A DNA stretch of 64,000 nucleotides from Candidatus Latescibacterota bacterium (GTDB lineage Bacteria; Latescibacterota; UBA2968). The notes under the pieces were generated by a model, which saw only the letters and a list, made by a program, of their open reading frames with translations, searched no databases and was not told the origin of the DNA. Positions 35,309 to 44,450 of the stretch are shown here, one piece after another. The stretch's first letter is position 1. The number at the start of each line of letters is the position of its first letter. The position numbers were made by a program, and so were the translations under genes. The stretch is taken from NCBI GenBank assembly GCA_022824945.1, contig JAJDYX010000023.1, positions 1-64,000 of the forward strand. Direction: 5' to 3'.

Positions 35309-36298
35309 ATGCCCGTTTATGTCCCCGAAGACGCCAGGCGTATAATGCCCAATCTGTTGCGCGACTTTTCTACCGCAGCATTGCGCAAAGTCGGTTTGCC
35401 CGATGGCGATGCCGCACTGATCGCGCGCTATCTGGTAGAGGTAGATCTGCGCGGAGTCGCCACGCACGGCACGCGACAGTTACGGCGATATGTAGCTGAG
35501 TTTCGTGAAGGGCGTATTAACCCACAGCCCAAAATTGTCCAGATCATGGACGCCCCTTCAATGGCGATTTTTGACGGCGATGGCGGTGCGGGTTACCTCG
35601 TGGCAACGCGGGCGACAGAGGCCATCATTGAAAAGGCAAAAACAAACGGTATTGCCGTTGCGAGCACGCGCAATCACGGCCATGTGGGCAGCGCGGGGAT
35701 ATACGCACGGCTGGCACTAACGCGCGACCTGGCGACCTTTTGCGTGGCAGGAGGTATCGCCTGGACAAAACCGACGCGCCCCGATACAACGGTATGGGAT
35801 GCGATGTCTGCCCCTCCAATGTGTTTTGGCATACCAACGGCAGAAGACCCGCCTTTTGTCCTGGACATGAACGCAAACATGTTGAAAGACCGCAGCAAAC
35901 TCGCCGAAGCATTGCAGGCATTTCCAGATTTTATTTTTAAAAGTTTGGGAATGCGCTTTACATCCTGGTTCCTCGCAGGCATTTTAGCGGGCACAGCAAC
36001 ACCTGAGTCAAGCAAACCAAAATTTTCAAGCGCTACGCGGGGATTTATGATTGTGGCGATTGATGTGGCGCAACTGGGCGATCTGGAGGCTTATAAGAAA
36101 GAGCTTTCTCGCATCTTGCGCGAAAGCCGGTTACTGAAACCCATGCCGGGATTGACAAGCGCCGAAGTCCCCGGCAGTTTGGAATGGCAACGCGAACAAA
36201 CACGCACGCAAAGCGGCATCCCGATGACCGAAGAACATCTCGACAGGTTGCAACATATTGCCACAGAGATCGATGTACCTATACCCTGGGAGTCATAA
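35309..36298 (+). CDS. Ldh/malate-lactate dehydrogenase family oxidoreductase
   Basis: 329-residue NAD(P)-dependent oxidoreductase of the type-2 malate/lactate dehydrogenase (YlbC/YjmC) group: DLRGVATHGTRQLRRYVAEF, the ASTRNHGHVGSAGIYARLAL catalytic histidine region and a C-terminal SLEWQREQTRTQSGI segment. The start ATG 35309 has CAGGAG six bases upstream. A 2-hydroxyacid or ureidoglycolate-like substrate is expected. Confidence 0.85.
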   Translation: MPVYVPEDARRIMPNLLRDFSTAALRKVGLPDGDAALIARYLVEVDLRGVATHGTRQLRRYVAEFREGRINPQPKIVQIMDAPSMAIFDGDGGAGYLVATRATEAIIEKAKTNGIAVASTRNHGHVGSAGIYARLALTRDLATFCVAGGIAWTKPTRPDTTVWDAMSAPPMCFGIPTAEDPPFVLDMNANMLKDRSKLAEALQAFPDFIFKSLGMRFTSWFLAGILAGTATPESSKPKFSSATRGFMIVAIDVAQLGDLEAYKKELSRILRESRLLKPMPGLTSAEVPGSLEWQREQTRTQSGIPMTEEHLDRLQHIATEIDVPIPWES

Positions 36299-36430
36299 AT
36301 GGATAACTCAAATTTCATCGAAATACAGCAATTTAGACAGAGCTGGCTATTGGCTGTTGTACTTGTACCTTGCATTTCAGCTTTGATTTATATAGGATTC
36401 ACGGTATTTCAGAACTGGCAAATGTTCTGA
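36299..36430 (+). pseudogene. 43-residue membrane protein, possible truncated DUF6141 remnant
   Basis: A short ORF not in the track starts one base after the Ldh stop. Its N terminus (FIEIQQFRQSWL) followed by one hydrophobic helix looks like the start of a DUF6141 membrane protein, whose full length is about 150 residues; the rest is absent. The stop lies in a hairpin TCAGAAC-TGGCAAAT-GTTCTGA (36409-36430), and AGAACTGGCAAA is repeated at 36411 and 36431. No SD is visible. Expression is uncertain. Confidence 0.4.
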
Positions 36431-36481
36431 AGAACTGGCAAAAACAATAATTTCCAAAGCCTTTACACAAGAGGAGGAAGA

Positions 36482-37825
36482 ATGAGAATTTTAATCCTGA
36501 TGGCACTGATGCTTGTCCCAACGCGGATGATGGCGGCAGAACTAATCGCTGGTCCAATGATAAGCCACACAACGACATCATCGGCGATAATCTGGGTAGA
36601 GACAGACGCGCCAGCGAAGGTCACAGTCGATTACTGGACACAGACGGGCAGAGCAATGATGATCACCCGTGCAGCAGTAGAAACGATGACCTCTGAGAGC
36701 TATCCCCACACGGGCACGGTGACGCTGAACGGACTTGTGCAGAACACGAGGGTTCACTACGCGATTTCGGTAAATGGGAAACGGGTAAGGGCACTTGTCC
36801 CCCAGGTATTCCGCACAATGCCCGCGATGCAGCCGCGGCGGAATGACTCGACCTACGTCGCAGAATTCTCCGTGGGATTTGGATCCTGTCTAAACCCGGG
36901 AACACAGCCCATGCAACCTGCATTTGCAGAAGCCTTGCAACACCGCCCAAACGCATTTCTCTTTATTGGCGACATCAACTACATGCCAGGGCGATCCAGC
37001 CACTACGGCGAGGATCCGGATCCAGTCCGCTATGCAATGGCGGGATATCATCGGGAAGTACGGCATGTACCGGAAATCAGAGCACTGATGGCAACGACGC
37101 CCAGCTATGGGATCTGGGATGACCACGACTATGGTCCCAACAACTCTGATCGCACATTCTCCTATCGGGAGGAGACCTTGGAAATGTATCGCCGGTATTG
37201 GCCGAACTCGGGCGGAGGCACTTCCCAGACAAAGGGGATCTTTCACAAGTTTCGAATCTCCGATGTCGAGTTCTTCATGCTCGACGACCGCTATCATCGA
37301 GACCCGAATGAGGCAGAAGACCGCAAAACCATGTTCGGACAGGGCCAAATCGACTGGCTGAAAGCGTCCCTGAAGGCGAGCACGGCAACGTTTAAAGTAA
37401 TCGCCAACGGAAATAGCATGGTCGTTGACTTCACGGGACGCGGCGAGCGCTGGGACAATTTCGGTACAGAGCGAGATGACTTCCTGAAATGGATGTTCGC
37501 CGAAGGCATCACCGGTGTCGTCTTCATCGCGGGCGATTGGCACGTCGGAACACTCAACCGCCTCTATCGCGAGGGCCAAGACACCTATCCCCTCTTTGAA
37601 TTGCTCAGTTCCAACGCCGCTGTCAGGACAGATCCAATCGTCCAGAGATCCCGCTCGGGCTGGCGCGGAAATCCCCAGAGCATCGCAACAGACTATCCCG
37701 GTTTCAACTTCGGGCTGCTCCGTTTCTCAGGCCCCAAAGGAAACCGCGAGCTAACCATGAAAATCGTCGATGAAGATGGAAACGCACAGATTAAATACGT
37801 ATTGCGGGAAATTGATCTGAGATGA
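36482..37825 (+). CDS. PhoD-like alkaline phosphatase, exported
   Basis: 447-residue phosphatase with a signal peptide (LVPTRMMAA-EL). An N-terminal fibronectin-like segment is followed by the PhoD metal motifs: GSCLNPG, FLFIGDINYM, TPSYGIWDDHDYGPNNSD and FIAGDWHVG. It probably hydrolyses phosphodi- or monoesters outside the inner membrane. GAGGAGG lies before the ATG. Downstream is a NUDIX gene at 30 bases. Confidence 0.9.
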   Translation: MRILILMALMLVPTRMMAAELIAGPMISHTTTSSAIIWVETDAPAKVTVDYWTQTGRAMMITRAAVETMTSESYPHTGTVTLNGLVQNTRVHYAISVNGKRVRALVPQVFRTMPAMQPRRNDSTYVAEFSVGFGSCLNPGTQPMQPAFAEALQHRPNAFLFIGDINYMPGRSSHYGEDPDPVRYAMAGYHREVRHVPEIRALMATTPSYGIWDDHDYGPNNSDRTFSYREETLEMYRRYWPNSGGGTSQTKGIFHKFRISDVEFFMLDDRYHRDPNEAEDRKTMFGQGQIDWLKASLKASTATFKVIANGNSMVVDFTGRGERWDNFGTERDDFLKWMFAEGITGVVFIAGDWHVGTLNRLYREGQDTYPLFELLSSNAAVRTDPIVQRSRSGWRGNPQSIATDYPGFNFGLLRFSGPKGNRELTMKIVDEDGNAQIKYVLREIDLR

Positions 37826-37855
37826 GTAGCGTGAAATACGCTTGGGGTATCTATT

Positions 37856-38311
37856 ATGAGCTTACGAAATGCAGCCAAGGCTTTGATCCAGAGAGACGAC
37901 CAAATTCTCGTTACCGAGAATATCGACGACAAAGGTCTTTGGTACATTCTACCAGGGGGAGGCATGGAACCCGGAAAAGAGACACTTATAGATGCTCTCA
38001 AGCGGGAATGCCAGGAAGAAATAGGTGCTGACGTCACGGTTGAAGGTTTAAACTTTGTTCGAGAATATATTACTGACAATCACCCTGACTCCCGGACAAA
38101 GGGGATCCATTTAATTGACTTCATCTTCCGATGTTCCGTTGATGAAGGATATAATGCCTCCGAAGCCCCAGAGGGAGATCCGATGCAGGTTGGGGTAAAA
38201 TGGATGGGCATCGGTGAACTCAAGAATCTGAGATTCTATCCCAAGCCCTTACTCGATTATCTTGACGCTGACTCCGGGACTCCTCCCATATACCTGGGAG
38301 ATATTACCTGA
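37856..38311 (+). CDS. NUDIX hydrolase
   Basis: 151-residue NUDIX protein. The NUDIX box is GGGMEPGKETLIDALKRECQEEIGAD near residues 34-59. Short proteins with this layout usually hydrolyse dNTPs, diadenosine polyphosphates or nucleotide-sugars; the specific substrate is open. No strong ribosome site is visible before ATG 37856. Confidence 0.88.
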   Translation: MSLRNAAKALIQRDDQILVTENIDDKGLWYILPGGGMEPGKETLIDALKRECQEEIGADVTVEGLNFVREYITDNHPDSRTKGIHLIDFIFRCSVDEGYNASEAPEGDPMQVGVKWMGIGELKNLRFYPKPLLDYLDADSGTPPIYLGDIT

Positions 38312-38348
38312 CAGAGTCACAGGTGATGATTATCATAGAAGTGAGACC

Positions 38349-38648
38349 ATGACTAAACGCGATTTTCCACCAATCCATCCGGGTGAAATCCTGTTTGAGG
38401 ATTTTCTCAAACCCATGCAGATCAGTCAACATCATTTGGCTCAGGTAATCAGTGTGTCACCGCGTCACATCAATGAAATTGTGCATGGTAAACGCGAGAT
38501 CACGGCAGAAACGGCTTTACGACTGGGGCGTTTTTTCAGGATGGAAGCACAATTCTGGATGAATCTTCAAACGCGGTATGAACTCGAAACGACGCTTGAA
38601 GCCTTAGCTGACAGACTGGATCATGAAGTCCAGATGCACCCGGTCTAG
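38349..38648 (+). CDS. Orphan HigA-type antitoxin
   Basis: 99-residue XRE-type antitoxin: FPPIHPGEILFEDFLKPMQI opening, the SVSPRHINEIVHGKREIT recognition helix and AQFWMNLQTRYELE closing, all typical of HigA. The start ATG 38349 is chosen; the ORF track's start lies within the NUDIX gene. No HigB-like toxin is adjacent, so it is an orphan. An imperfect palindrome TGATGA/TTATCA lies about 15 bases upstream. Confidence 0.85.
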   Translation: MTKRDFPPIHPGEILFEDFLKPMQISQHHLAQVISVSPRHINEIVHGKREITAETALRLGRFFRMEAQFWMNLQTRYELETTLEALADRLDHEVQMHPV

Positions 38649-38671
38649 CGGATGTAACAGGCGAAAAAGAA

Positions 38672-39445
38672 ATGAGCATTGATCAAACCGACATCAATCG
38701 ATTTCAGACCGATGGTCTTGTGACCTTATCGCCGGGATTCTCCCGCGCATTGCTCAATGCTGCGAATGAAGCCATTGACGTAATTGATGACGCTGATTTC
38801 TTTCCCGAAGGGCGAGGGGATGCTTTCGGATGGTATAAAGGCGATGTCCTGCAACCCGAGCTATTGAAACTTGTCTGTGATCCATTTTTTGAAGACGTTT
38901 CCAGGACAATCTTACGTACTGAGGCCGTCGAACTTACGTTGGTATCCCTGCGCGTGACAAAACCCAGGCCCAACGCGCGGGCAGAACTCGAACCAGAACA
39001 CGTTGATTTCAAATGTGGAAATTCTGCTCTCCAGAGTACGCCCGTCCCCATGCCCAGCAGCTTTTTCGTATGGCTAACCGATGTCCAGACTGACAACTGC
39101 CCACTATACTATCGCCCTGGCAGTCACTTACAGGTGATGCGCTACATGGACGATCACCCACACGACAACAACCACGAAATCAAGCAAATACCACCCGATC
39201 TCGAATACGCAGATCCCATTCCTGTCTTTGCTAAACAGGGACAAGCCTCCCTGATCTCAGGCCCAGTCGTCCACGGTGGATCGGTGACACCGGGACATCG
39301 GGACCGCAGGCTTCTGGTGATCGAATTCAGAGCCAAAGGCACCACATTCCCCCTGTATGCTCAATTAGAAGAACAAAGTCAAAGACATCTGCGGGAACTA
39401 AAGAACCATCTGCCATCTGATAAACTCCACCTTCTTCCTGATTAA
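38672..39445 (+). CDS. Phytanoyl-CoA dioxygenase family protein
   Basis: 257-residue PhyH oxygenase. The HxD motif is PEHVDFK near residue 110 and the distal histidine is in VVHGGSVTPGHRDRRLL near residue 197. It follows the orphan antitoxin by 23 bases; no clear ribosome site. Divergent in sequence from the other PhyH proteins of the window. Confidence 0.88.
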   Translation: MSIDQTDINRFQTDGLVTLSPGFSRALLNAANEAIDVIDDADFFPEGRGDAFGWYKGDVLQPELLKLVCDPFFEDVSRTILRTEAVELTLVSLRVTKPRPNARAELEPEHVDFKCGNSALQSTPVPMPSSFFVWLTDVQTDNCPLYYRPGSHLQVMRYMDDHPHDNNHEIKQIPPDLEYADPIPVFAKQGQASLISGPVVHGGSVTPGHRDRRLLVIEFRAKGTTFPLYAQLEEQSQRHLRELKNHLPSDKLHLLPD

Positions 39446-39507
39446 AAATAATATTTGACTTAAAAGAGTATGCATGGAGTTGCCCACCCCAGAAAGGACA
39501 TCTCCCC

Positions 39508-40449
39508 ATGAAAGCCATCTGGGCCATCGCCCCGATCAAAACCGACACCGAACGCGAGCAAGCCGTCGATTTTGTGGCTGACCTTGGCTGCAACATGCTT
39601 ATTACCAATAGTGCCACTCCCGAAATGGTCGCGCGAGCCAATAAACGAGACATCCAGATCATCGCCACTGTCTTCCCCTATTCCGACGACGACTTTGAAA
39701 ATGCCCATCCGCATTGCCTTCAGAAAATGCGCGAATTCGAATACAAAGTTTCGGACGCCATCGTCGGACAATCGCATGGAGAGAGCTACCGCTGGCAATC
39801 ATTCCTCTTACCGAGAACGCTCCTATGTTTCGAGCATCCCGAATCGCAGGCCGAAATCAAGAAGCGGGTTGAGCGCGCACTGGCTATCGCCGACGGGATC
39901 GCCCTCGACGGCTTTGGCTTTGTCAACTACTACGCCTGTTTCTGCGACCGCTGCGAAACCCTCCGTAAAGAAGCGCGCGTGCAAACCCCCGACCTGTCCG
40001 ACATCGAAATCATGGGCAAAGTCTCCACGCAAACACTCATTGACGTTCACCGCCTCCTCTACGACCACGCCAAATCCATAGATCCCAATGCCATCGTCAC
40101 CAACCACGTCTGGCCGCACTTCCTTCCCGACGAGTACATTGGCGCCAAATACAAACTCGACTATTGCACCCAGACCATCTCCTGGTTCTATCCCCCCGAA
40201 TGGCGACTCGAACGCGTTGAAATGGAAGCCGCCGAAATGAAGCGTCTGGAAAACCCGGAGATCAACCGCTTTGTCCCCTTCATCGGCATCCACGACCTGC
40301 CCGGCTTCGTGCGCACGCCCGAACGCCTTGCCAGGGAGATAGAAATCGCCCTGAAATACGGCGGCGGCAATCTCGTCATCTCTCGCTTGAATACTCTACA
40401 AAAGTATCCGGGACTCGCCAGAGCCGTAAGAGAGGCATTCAAGAAATGA
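39508..40449 (+). CDS. TIM-barrel protein of unknown function
   Basis: 313-residue protein resembling TIM-barrel glycosidase-like or radical-free hydrolase families: DGIALDGFGFVNYYACFCDR with a CxxC-like pair, and IVTNHVWPHFLPDEYIG, then YGGGNLVISRLNTL. No signal peptide. AAAGGA precedes the ATG. Overlaps the GNAT gene by four bases. I cannot name a specific family. Confidence 0.6.
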   Translation: MKAIWAIAPIKTDTEREQAVDFVADLGCNMLITNSATPEMVARANKRDIQIIATVFPYSDDDFENAHPHCLQKMREFEYKVSDAIVGQSHGESYRWQSFLLPRTLLCFEHPESQAEIKKRVERALAIADGIALDGFGFVNYYACFCDRCETLRKEARVQTPDLSDIEIMGKVSTQTLIDVHRLLYDHAKSIDPNAIVTNHVWPHFLPDEYIGAKYKLDYCTQTISWFYPPEWRLERVEMEAAEMKRLENPEINRFVPFIGIHDLPGFVRTPERLAREIEIALKYGGGNLVISRLNTLQKYPGLARAVREAFKK

Positions 40450-40955
40450 TAATCAGAGAACCTACTAAAAATGACGCCAGGGACCTGGCAGAAGTCCACG
40501 TTCGATCATGGCAGGCAGCGTATAAGGGGCAATTGCCCGACGAAATCCTCGATAATTTGTCTGTTGACCAGAGGGAGCAACAATGGCACCTGACCCTCAA
40601 TAGCCCCTCAAATAAAGTACTTGTAGCTGAAGCAGATCAAAGGATCGTTGCTTTCATCAGCTTCGGTCCCGTACGCGATGAAGGACTGGATAAAAACTCC
40701 GTTGGCGAAGTCTATGCAATCTACGCCCTTGAAGAATTCTGGGACCGCGGCATTGGTCGAAAGCTGATGGAGGCGTCTCTCGCAACCCTTCGCGAGATGA
40801 ATTGCGCAACAGTGAAAATTTGGCTTCTTGAGACCAATCAGAGAGCGATTTCCTTCTATCAAAAATTCGGATTCAGTGCGGATGGTGCGCAAAAAGCAGA
40901 ACCCCTTGCAGGGGTTGAACGTAGGGAAATCCGATACAGCCTGAGTATGGTCTGA
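40446..40955 (+). CDS. GNAT acetyltransferase
   Basis: 169-residue GNAT enzyme. The N-terminal EVHVRSWQAAYKGQLPDEIL opening and the central EEFWDRGIGRKLMEASLATL acetyl-CoA segment, followed by NQRAISFYQKFGF, are typical. It begins within the stop of the TIM-barrel gene (ATGA). Substrate unknown. Confidence 0.88.
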   Translation: MIIREPTKNDARDLAEVHVRSWQAAYKGQLPDEILDNLSVDQREQQWHLTLNSPSNKVLVAEADQRIVAFISFGPVRDEGLDKNSVGEVYAIYALEEFWDRGIGRKLMEASLATLREMNCATVKIWLLETNQRAISFYQKFGFSADGAQKAEPLAGVERREIRYSLSMV

Positions 40956-40968
40956 AAAAGGAGAAGTC

Positions 40969-41325
40969 GTGCCACAAAAACACAGCACAATACGCGATGG
41001 CAAACGGCTCGTGTGGTACACCGAAAAACTCTGGATACTGTCCAGAGATCTTTCTACATTTGAAATTGACATATCATCAATTAAAGAGTTGGACAAAGAC
41101 TGCTGGTTTGGAGAGAAGAAACCCACATTAAGAGAGATCGCGCGACATTGTGAAAAAATTAACAATGCTTCCCTTAAATATCCTATCATTCTAAATGCAG
41201 ATGGCTCACTCATGGATGGTGGCCATCGCCTGTGCAAAGCGATCCTTCAAGGCCGTAAAACCATAATAGCTGTCCAATTCACATCTATGCCTGAACCAGA
41301 CGAAATTCATGAGTTAGATTCCTGA
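40969..41325 (+). CDS. ParB-like nuclease-domain protein
   Basis: 118-residue protein with the ParB/Srx-type motif PIILNADGSLMDGGHRLCKA. It is short and has no helix-turn-helix, so it is unlikely to be a true chromosome partitioning ParB; related small proteins occur in restriction, phage and toxin-like settings. Starts with GTG behind AAAGGAG. Function open. Confidence 0.65.
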   Translation: MPQKHSTIRDGKRLVWYTEKLWILSRDLSTFEIDISSIKELDKDCWFGEKKPTLREIARHCEKINNASLKYPIILNADGSLMDGGHRLCKAILQGRKTIIAVQFTSMPEPDEIHELDS

Positions 41326-41364
41326 CAAGGGTCCTGACTCGCTCAAAAAAAGGAGATCATCATA

Positions 41365-42252
41365 ATGGCGATGATTGAGATGAAACAAATTGAGGCACTT
41401 GAGGATGCGACGGATTTATTGCTAAATCCTGAGGCACTCCGACAACAGGCAAAAGAGAACGGGTATCTGTTCTTTCGCCGCTTGCTCGATCCAGAACGCG
41501 TACTCGAAGTTCGGCACCAGATTCTCAATGTCTGCCGGGACCACGGATGGCTGGCGGACGGATCCGAACTGACGGCGGGCATTGCAAAGCCCGATATTAA
41601 GGTCGTCGAGAGCAGAGACCCGCGCTGGCAGGCATTTTATGATGATGTACTGAAAATTCGAGACTTTCACGCACTGGCACTCGAACCCCCTCTAATTCGG
41701 GCATTTGAAGTTCTATTCGGCGAACAGGTACTCCCGCACAGCCGAAACATCTGCCGCCTTGTATTCCCCGATACGGATACCCATTCGACCCCACCGCACC
41801 AGGACAATTACTTCATCGGAGGATCGGACGAGACCTGGACAGCTTGGATCCCCTATGGTGACTGTCCAGAGGAACTCGGTGGACTCGCTGTCGCACGCGG
41901 ATCGCGCCGACGCGGCAAACTGGAGACATCCGAAGGCGTGGGACCAGGTGGCCGTCAGGTTCCCGTAGAAGAGGATACCGTCTGGATCGGCGGCGATTAT
42001 ATGTGCGGTGACGTGATTATTCTGCACAGCCTGACCATTCATCAAGGGCGCGATAACGAGTCGGCAGACCGTCTGCGGATTTCGTCTGATTACCGATATC
42101 AACCGCGAAGTCATCCGGTTCGAGAGGATTCGCTACAGCCGCACATGAATTGGCTGACGTGGGAAGATGTGTACGAGAAGTGGAACGAGAGTGATCCAGT
42201 GAAGTACTACTGGCAGAAATGGGACCTGGATGTTGTTGCGAGGGAGGTCTAA
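41365..42252 (+). CDS. Phytanoyl-CoA dioxygenase family protein
   Basis: 295-residue PhyH oxygenase. HxD is TPPHQDNYFIGGSD near residue 145, the distal histidine is in LHSLTIHQGRDNESADRLR near residue 225. AAAGGAG precedes the ATG by ten bases. The next gene, a degenerate metallophosphoesterase-like protein, begins 18 bases later, so the two are likely an operon. Confidence 0.9.
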   Translation: MAMIEMKQIEALEDATDLLLNPEALRQQAKENGYLFFRRLLDPERVLEVRHQILNVCRDHGWLADGSELTAGIAKPDIKVVESRDPRWQAFYDDVLKIRDFHALALEPPLIRAFEVLFGEQVLPHSRNICRLVFPDTDTHSTPPHQDNYFIGGSDETWTAWIPYGDCPEELGGLAVARGSRRRGKLETSEGVGPGGRQVPVEEDTVWIGGDYMCGDVIILHSLTIHQGRDNESADRLRISSDYRYQPRSHPVREDSLQPHMNWLTWEDVYEKWNESDPVKYYWQKWDLDVVAREV

Positions 42253-42270
42253 TGAGGGGGATGAACACCA

Positions 42271-44112
42271 ATGAGTAAGGAGTGGGTATCAGCCCTGGAT
42301 ACAGCCCGTGTGCTGCGGTCGGGTACGTGGTGGGAGAGCCTGTTCCGGTATGCCAGGACAGCCTGTCTGGAGACGGAGGATAATGGCGCTGCCTTGACGT
42401 TTGAATTTACCGGTACAGGAGTGGCACTTGGTCTGGGGCAGCACGCCGTGTCGGCCTACGGAAAACCTTCACTGGGCAAGCTAATTGTGACAGTGGATGA
42501 TGGAAGCCCGCACATCTTGTATCCGGGTAACGAAGCACAAGAGGTGGTACTGGCGAGGGAACTGGCACAGGGAAAACACCGGGTACGCATTGATCATCGT
42601 CAGAACAGGGGCGAGACGGGCTGCCGTATATCTGGATTTCGAGTCCTGGCGGAGCATTCTGGAGAGCTGTCATTTGTACTCAACAGTGAGGAAAATGGCT
42701 TCTTCGTAGATGCACGAGTGGTGGTACGTCAGGGAAATCAAATAGTGCGAAACGCGCTGGTACGGAATTGGCTGTCGGGGGCATGCCGTCTGACTGGCCT
42801 ACCCACAGGAAAGGGATATTCACTGGAATTGGTTGCGTGCGGATGGACATCTCAAAAAATCGAAGGAATCGCGATCCAAAAAGAAAAAGAAACGCGCCTG
42901 CCGCCGGTGTATCTGCACCGAAATTCGGAGACCAGACCACAAGGCTTTCGATTCCCGGTCCTGGGACACCCGGCTATCCGGCAACCCGGAGAATCCTTCC
43001 GGGTAAGGTTGAGAGCCTACGACAGCGCGATTGAGCAAGTGAAGTTGTCGCGTCGGGTTGGGCTGGCTACGATCTCACGTACGGTGGTGTTTGAAGAAGA
43101 TCCGAGCGCGAGATTCTACTACGATCGGGAAGGCACGATAAGTCTGCCCCAAGACATACCACCGGGATTATACGATCTATCGATAAAGGTGTCTGGCTCA
43201 CGGGGAGATTTCACGCGACAATCTCCCAGAAGCGTGTACGTCGTTCGAGACTATCCGAAAGATCCAGTATTTATGACGTTTGGACACCTGGACACACAGG
43301 GACAATATCAGGCAGAATACGAGAGACGGCTGGCGGAGATCGCCAACCTGATCGCACCGGATATGGTCCTGATTAGCAATGCGGTGAACCCGGCATATAT
43401 CTCAGGATCACACCTGGTACTGGAGATGCCCTATGTGATTACATTCGGCAATCATCAATTTTATGGACACGAGAAGTGGTATGGAGATCAGGTGGGAATC
43501 ACCGATTATGGTCCAGACCTATGCATCCTGAATTTCGGGCATCCCTGGCATGTAGATCTATCGCAAGCCGACGCACTTTTGTCCTCACGAGCGCAGGCTA
43601 AGATCAAGATAATCAACGCATTCGAGCACAATGCGCCGGTAGAGACATTTCTGGATAGGCATAAGATAAAGTTGATCCACGACGCGCATGGTCCCGGAGA
43701 AAAGGTGATGACCATTGGAGCCACACCCACGGTACGGGTGGGCAAAAGCAATAGCAACAGTTTTCGGGTGGTGCGTTTTAAAGACGGTCATGTAGCATCG
43801 GCGACCTATCGAGGAGATGCTGTTGCTCCCATTCCTTTTGATCGAGCGGGACCACCACCACTTAGCGTGACATATGATCCGGATAACGACGGGGAACACG
43901 ACAAAGTGACGGCCACAGTGACCAATATACTGGAAGACGCATTTCCCGATTGCCGGGTGACATTTGTGCTACCAGCAGGAACTTACGCAGTGGATGGCGG
44001 CCGTCTGGAAACAATGGTCACCAGCGACAATGGGAAATATACCGTGCTGATTGTACGAATAGATGCGCCTGCGAAAGGGATAACCCGAGCCACAGCCTGG
44101 AAGAAGGAATGA
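42271..44112 (+). CDS. Multi-domain protein with degenerate metallophosphoesterase domain
   Basis: 613 residues without signal peptide. Residues 1 to about 125 form a carbohydrate-binding-like beta domain, then a carboxypeptidase-regulatory-like part. From about 330 a calcineurin-like phosphoesterase fold can be traced: VFMTFGHLDT, ISNAVNPAY, TFGNHQFYGH and LIHDAHG. The GNH is kept, but DxH, GD and GHxH metal residues are lost, so it is probably inactive as a phosphatase or altered. Begins 18 bases after a PhyH gene. Unrecognised role; see findings. Confidence 0.7.
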   Translation: MSKEWVSALDTARVLRSGTWWESLFRYARTACLETEDNGAALTFEFTGTGVALGLGQHAVSAYGKPSLGKLIVTVDDGSPHILYPGNEAQEVVLARELAQGKHRVRIDHRQNRGETGCRISGFRVLAEHSGELSFVLNSEENGFFVDARVVVRQGNQIVRNALVRNWLSGACRLTGLPTGKGYSLELVACGWTSQKIEGIAIQKEKETRLPPVYLHRNSETRPQGFRFPVLGHPAIRQPGESFRVRLRAYDSAIEQVKLSRRVGLATISRTVVFEEDPSARFYYDREGTISLPQDIPPGLYDLSIKVSGSRGDFTRQSPRSVYVVRDYPKDPVFMTFGHLDTQGQYQAEYERRLAEIANLIAPDMVLISNAVNPAYISGSHLVLEMPYVITFGNHQFYGHEKWYGDQVGITDYGPDLCILNFGHPWHVDLSQADALLSSRAQAKIKIINAFEHNAPVETFLDRHKIKLIHDAHGPGEKVMTIGATPTVRVGKSNSNSFRVVRFKDGHVASATYRGDAVAPIPFDRAGPPPLSVTYDPDNDGEHDKVTATVTNILEDAFPDCRVTFVLPAGTYAVDGGRLETMVTSDNGKYTVLIVRIDAPAKGITRATAWKKE

Positions 44113-44124
44113 ACCATCACCTGT

Positions 44125-44153
44125 TTGCAATATATCTCAATTTGCGATATATT
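44125..44153 (+). promoter_or_regulatory. Promoter and operator-like repeats of HigBA-2, leaderless
   Basis: TTGCAA (44125-44130) and TATATT (44148-44153) are 17 bases apart; transcription would start at about 44160, next to the ATG at 44163, with no Shine-Dalgarno sequence. The perfect inverted repeat AATATATC/GATATATT (44129-44136, 44146-44153) and the 17-base-spaced direct repeat TTTGCRATATAT overlap both promoter elements, a typical site for HigA repression. Confidence 0.6.
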
Positions 44154-44162
44154 CTTGTATAG

Positions 44163-44450
44163 ATGCATATTATCTCACGCAAAGCCTTGAGGATATTTTG
44201 GACACAGCATCCCGACAGCGAGGGGCCTCTGAGTCGCTGGTACAAGATCATGCGCCAGACTCAGTTTCATAGTTTCGCGGCATTGCGCCGCACCTTTCCT
44301 TCTGCTGACAAAGTCGGAGAATTCGTCGTGTTCAACATCGCTGGCAATAAGTACCGTCTGATTGCCTCTATTCACTTCAATCGAGGCAAAGTATATATCC
44401 GTCATGTGCTTACGCATCAGGCTTATGACCGTGGAGGATGGATCACATGA
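44163..44450 (+). CDS. higB: HigB-type toxin (mRNA interferase)
   Basis: 95-residue toxin of the HigB_toxin group: MHIISRKALRIFWTQHPDSE opening, FVVFNIAGNKYRLIASIHFN core and YIRHVLTHQAYDRG closing are typical. It should cleave mRNA. The start is right at the predicted 5' end of the transcript. Its stop overlaps the antitoxin start by four bases (ATGA). Confidence 0.92.
   Translation: MHIISRKALRIFWTQHPDSEGPLSRWYKIMRQTQFHSFAALRRTFPSADKVGEFVVFNIAGNKYRLIASIHFNRGKVYIRHVLTHQAYDRGGWIT

Noticed and set aside
36890-37579. 229-residue ORF on minus strand
   Set aside because: Antisense shadow of the PhoD phosphatase gene.
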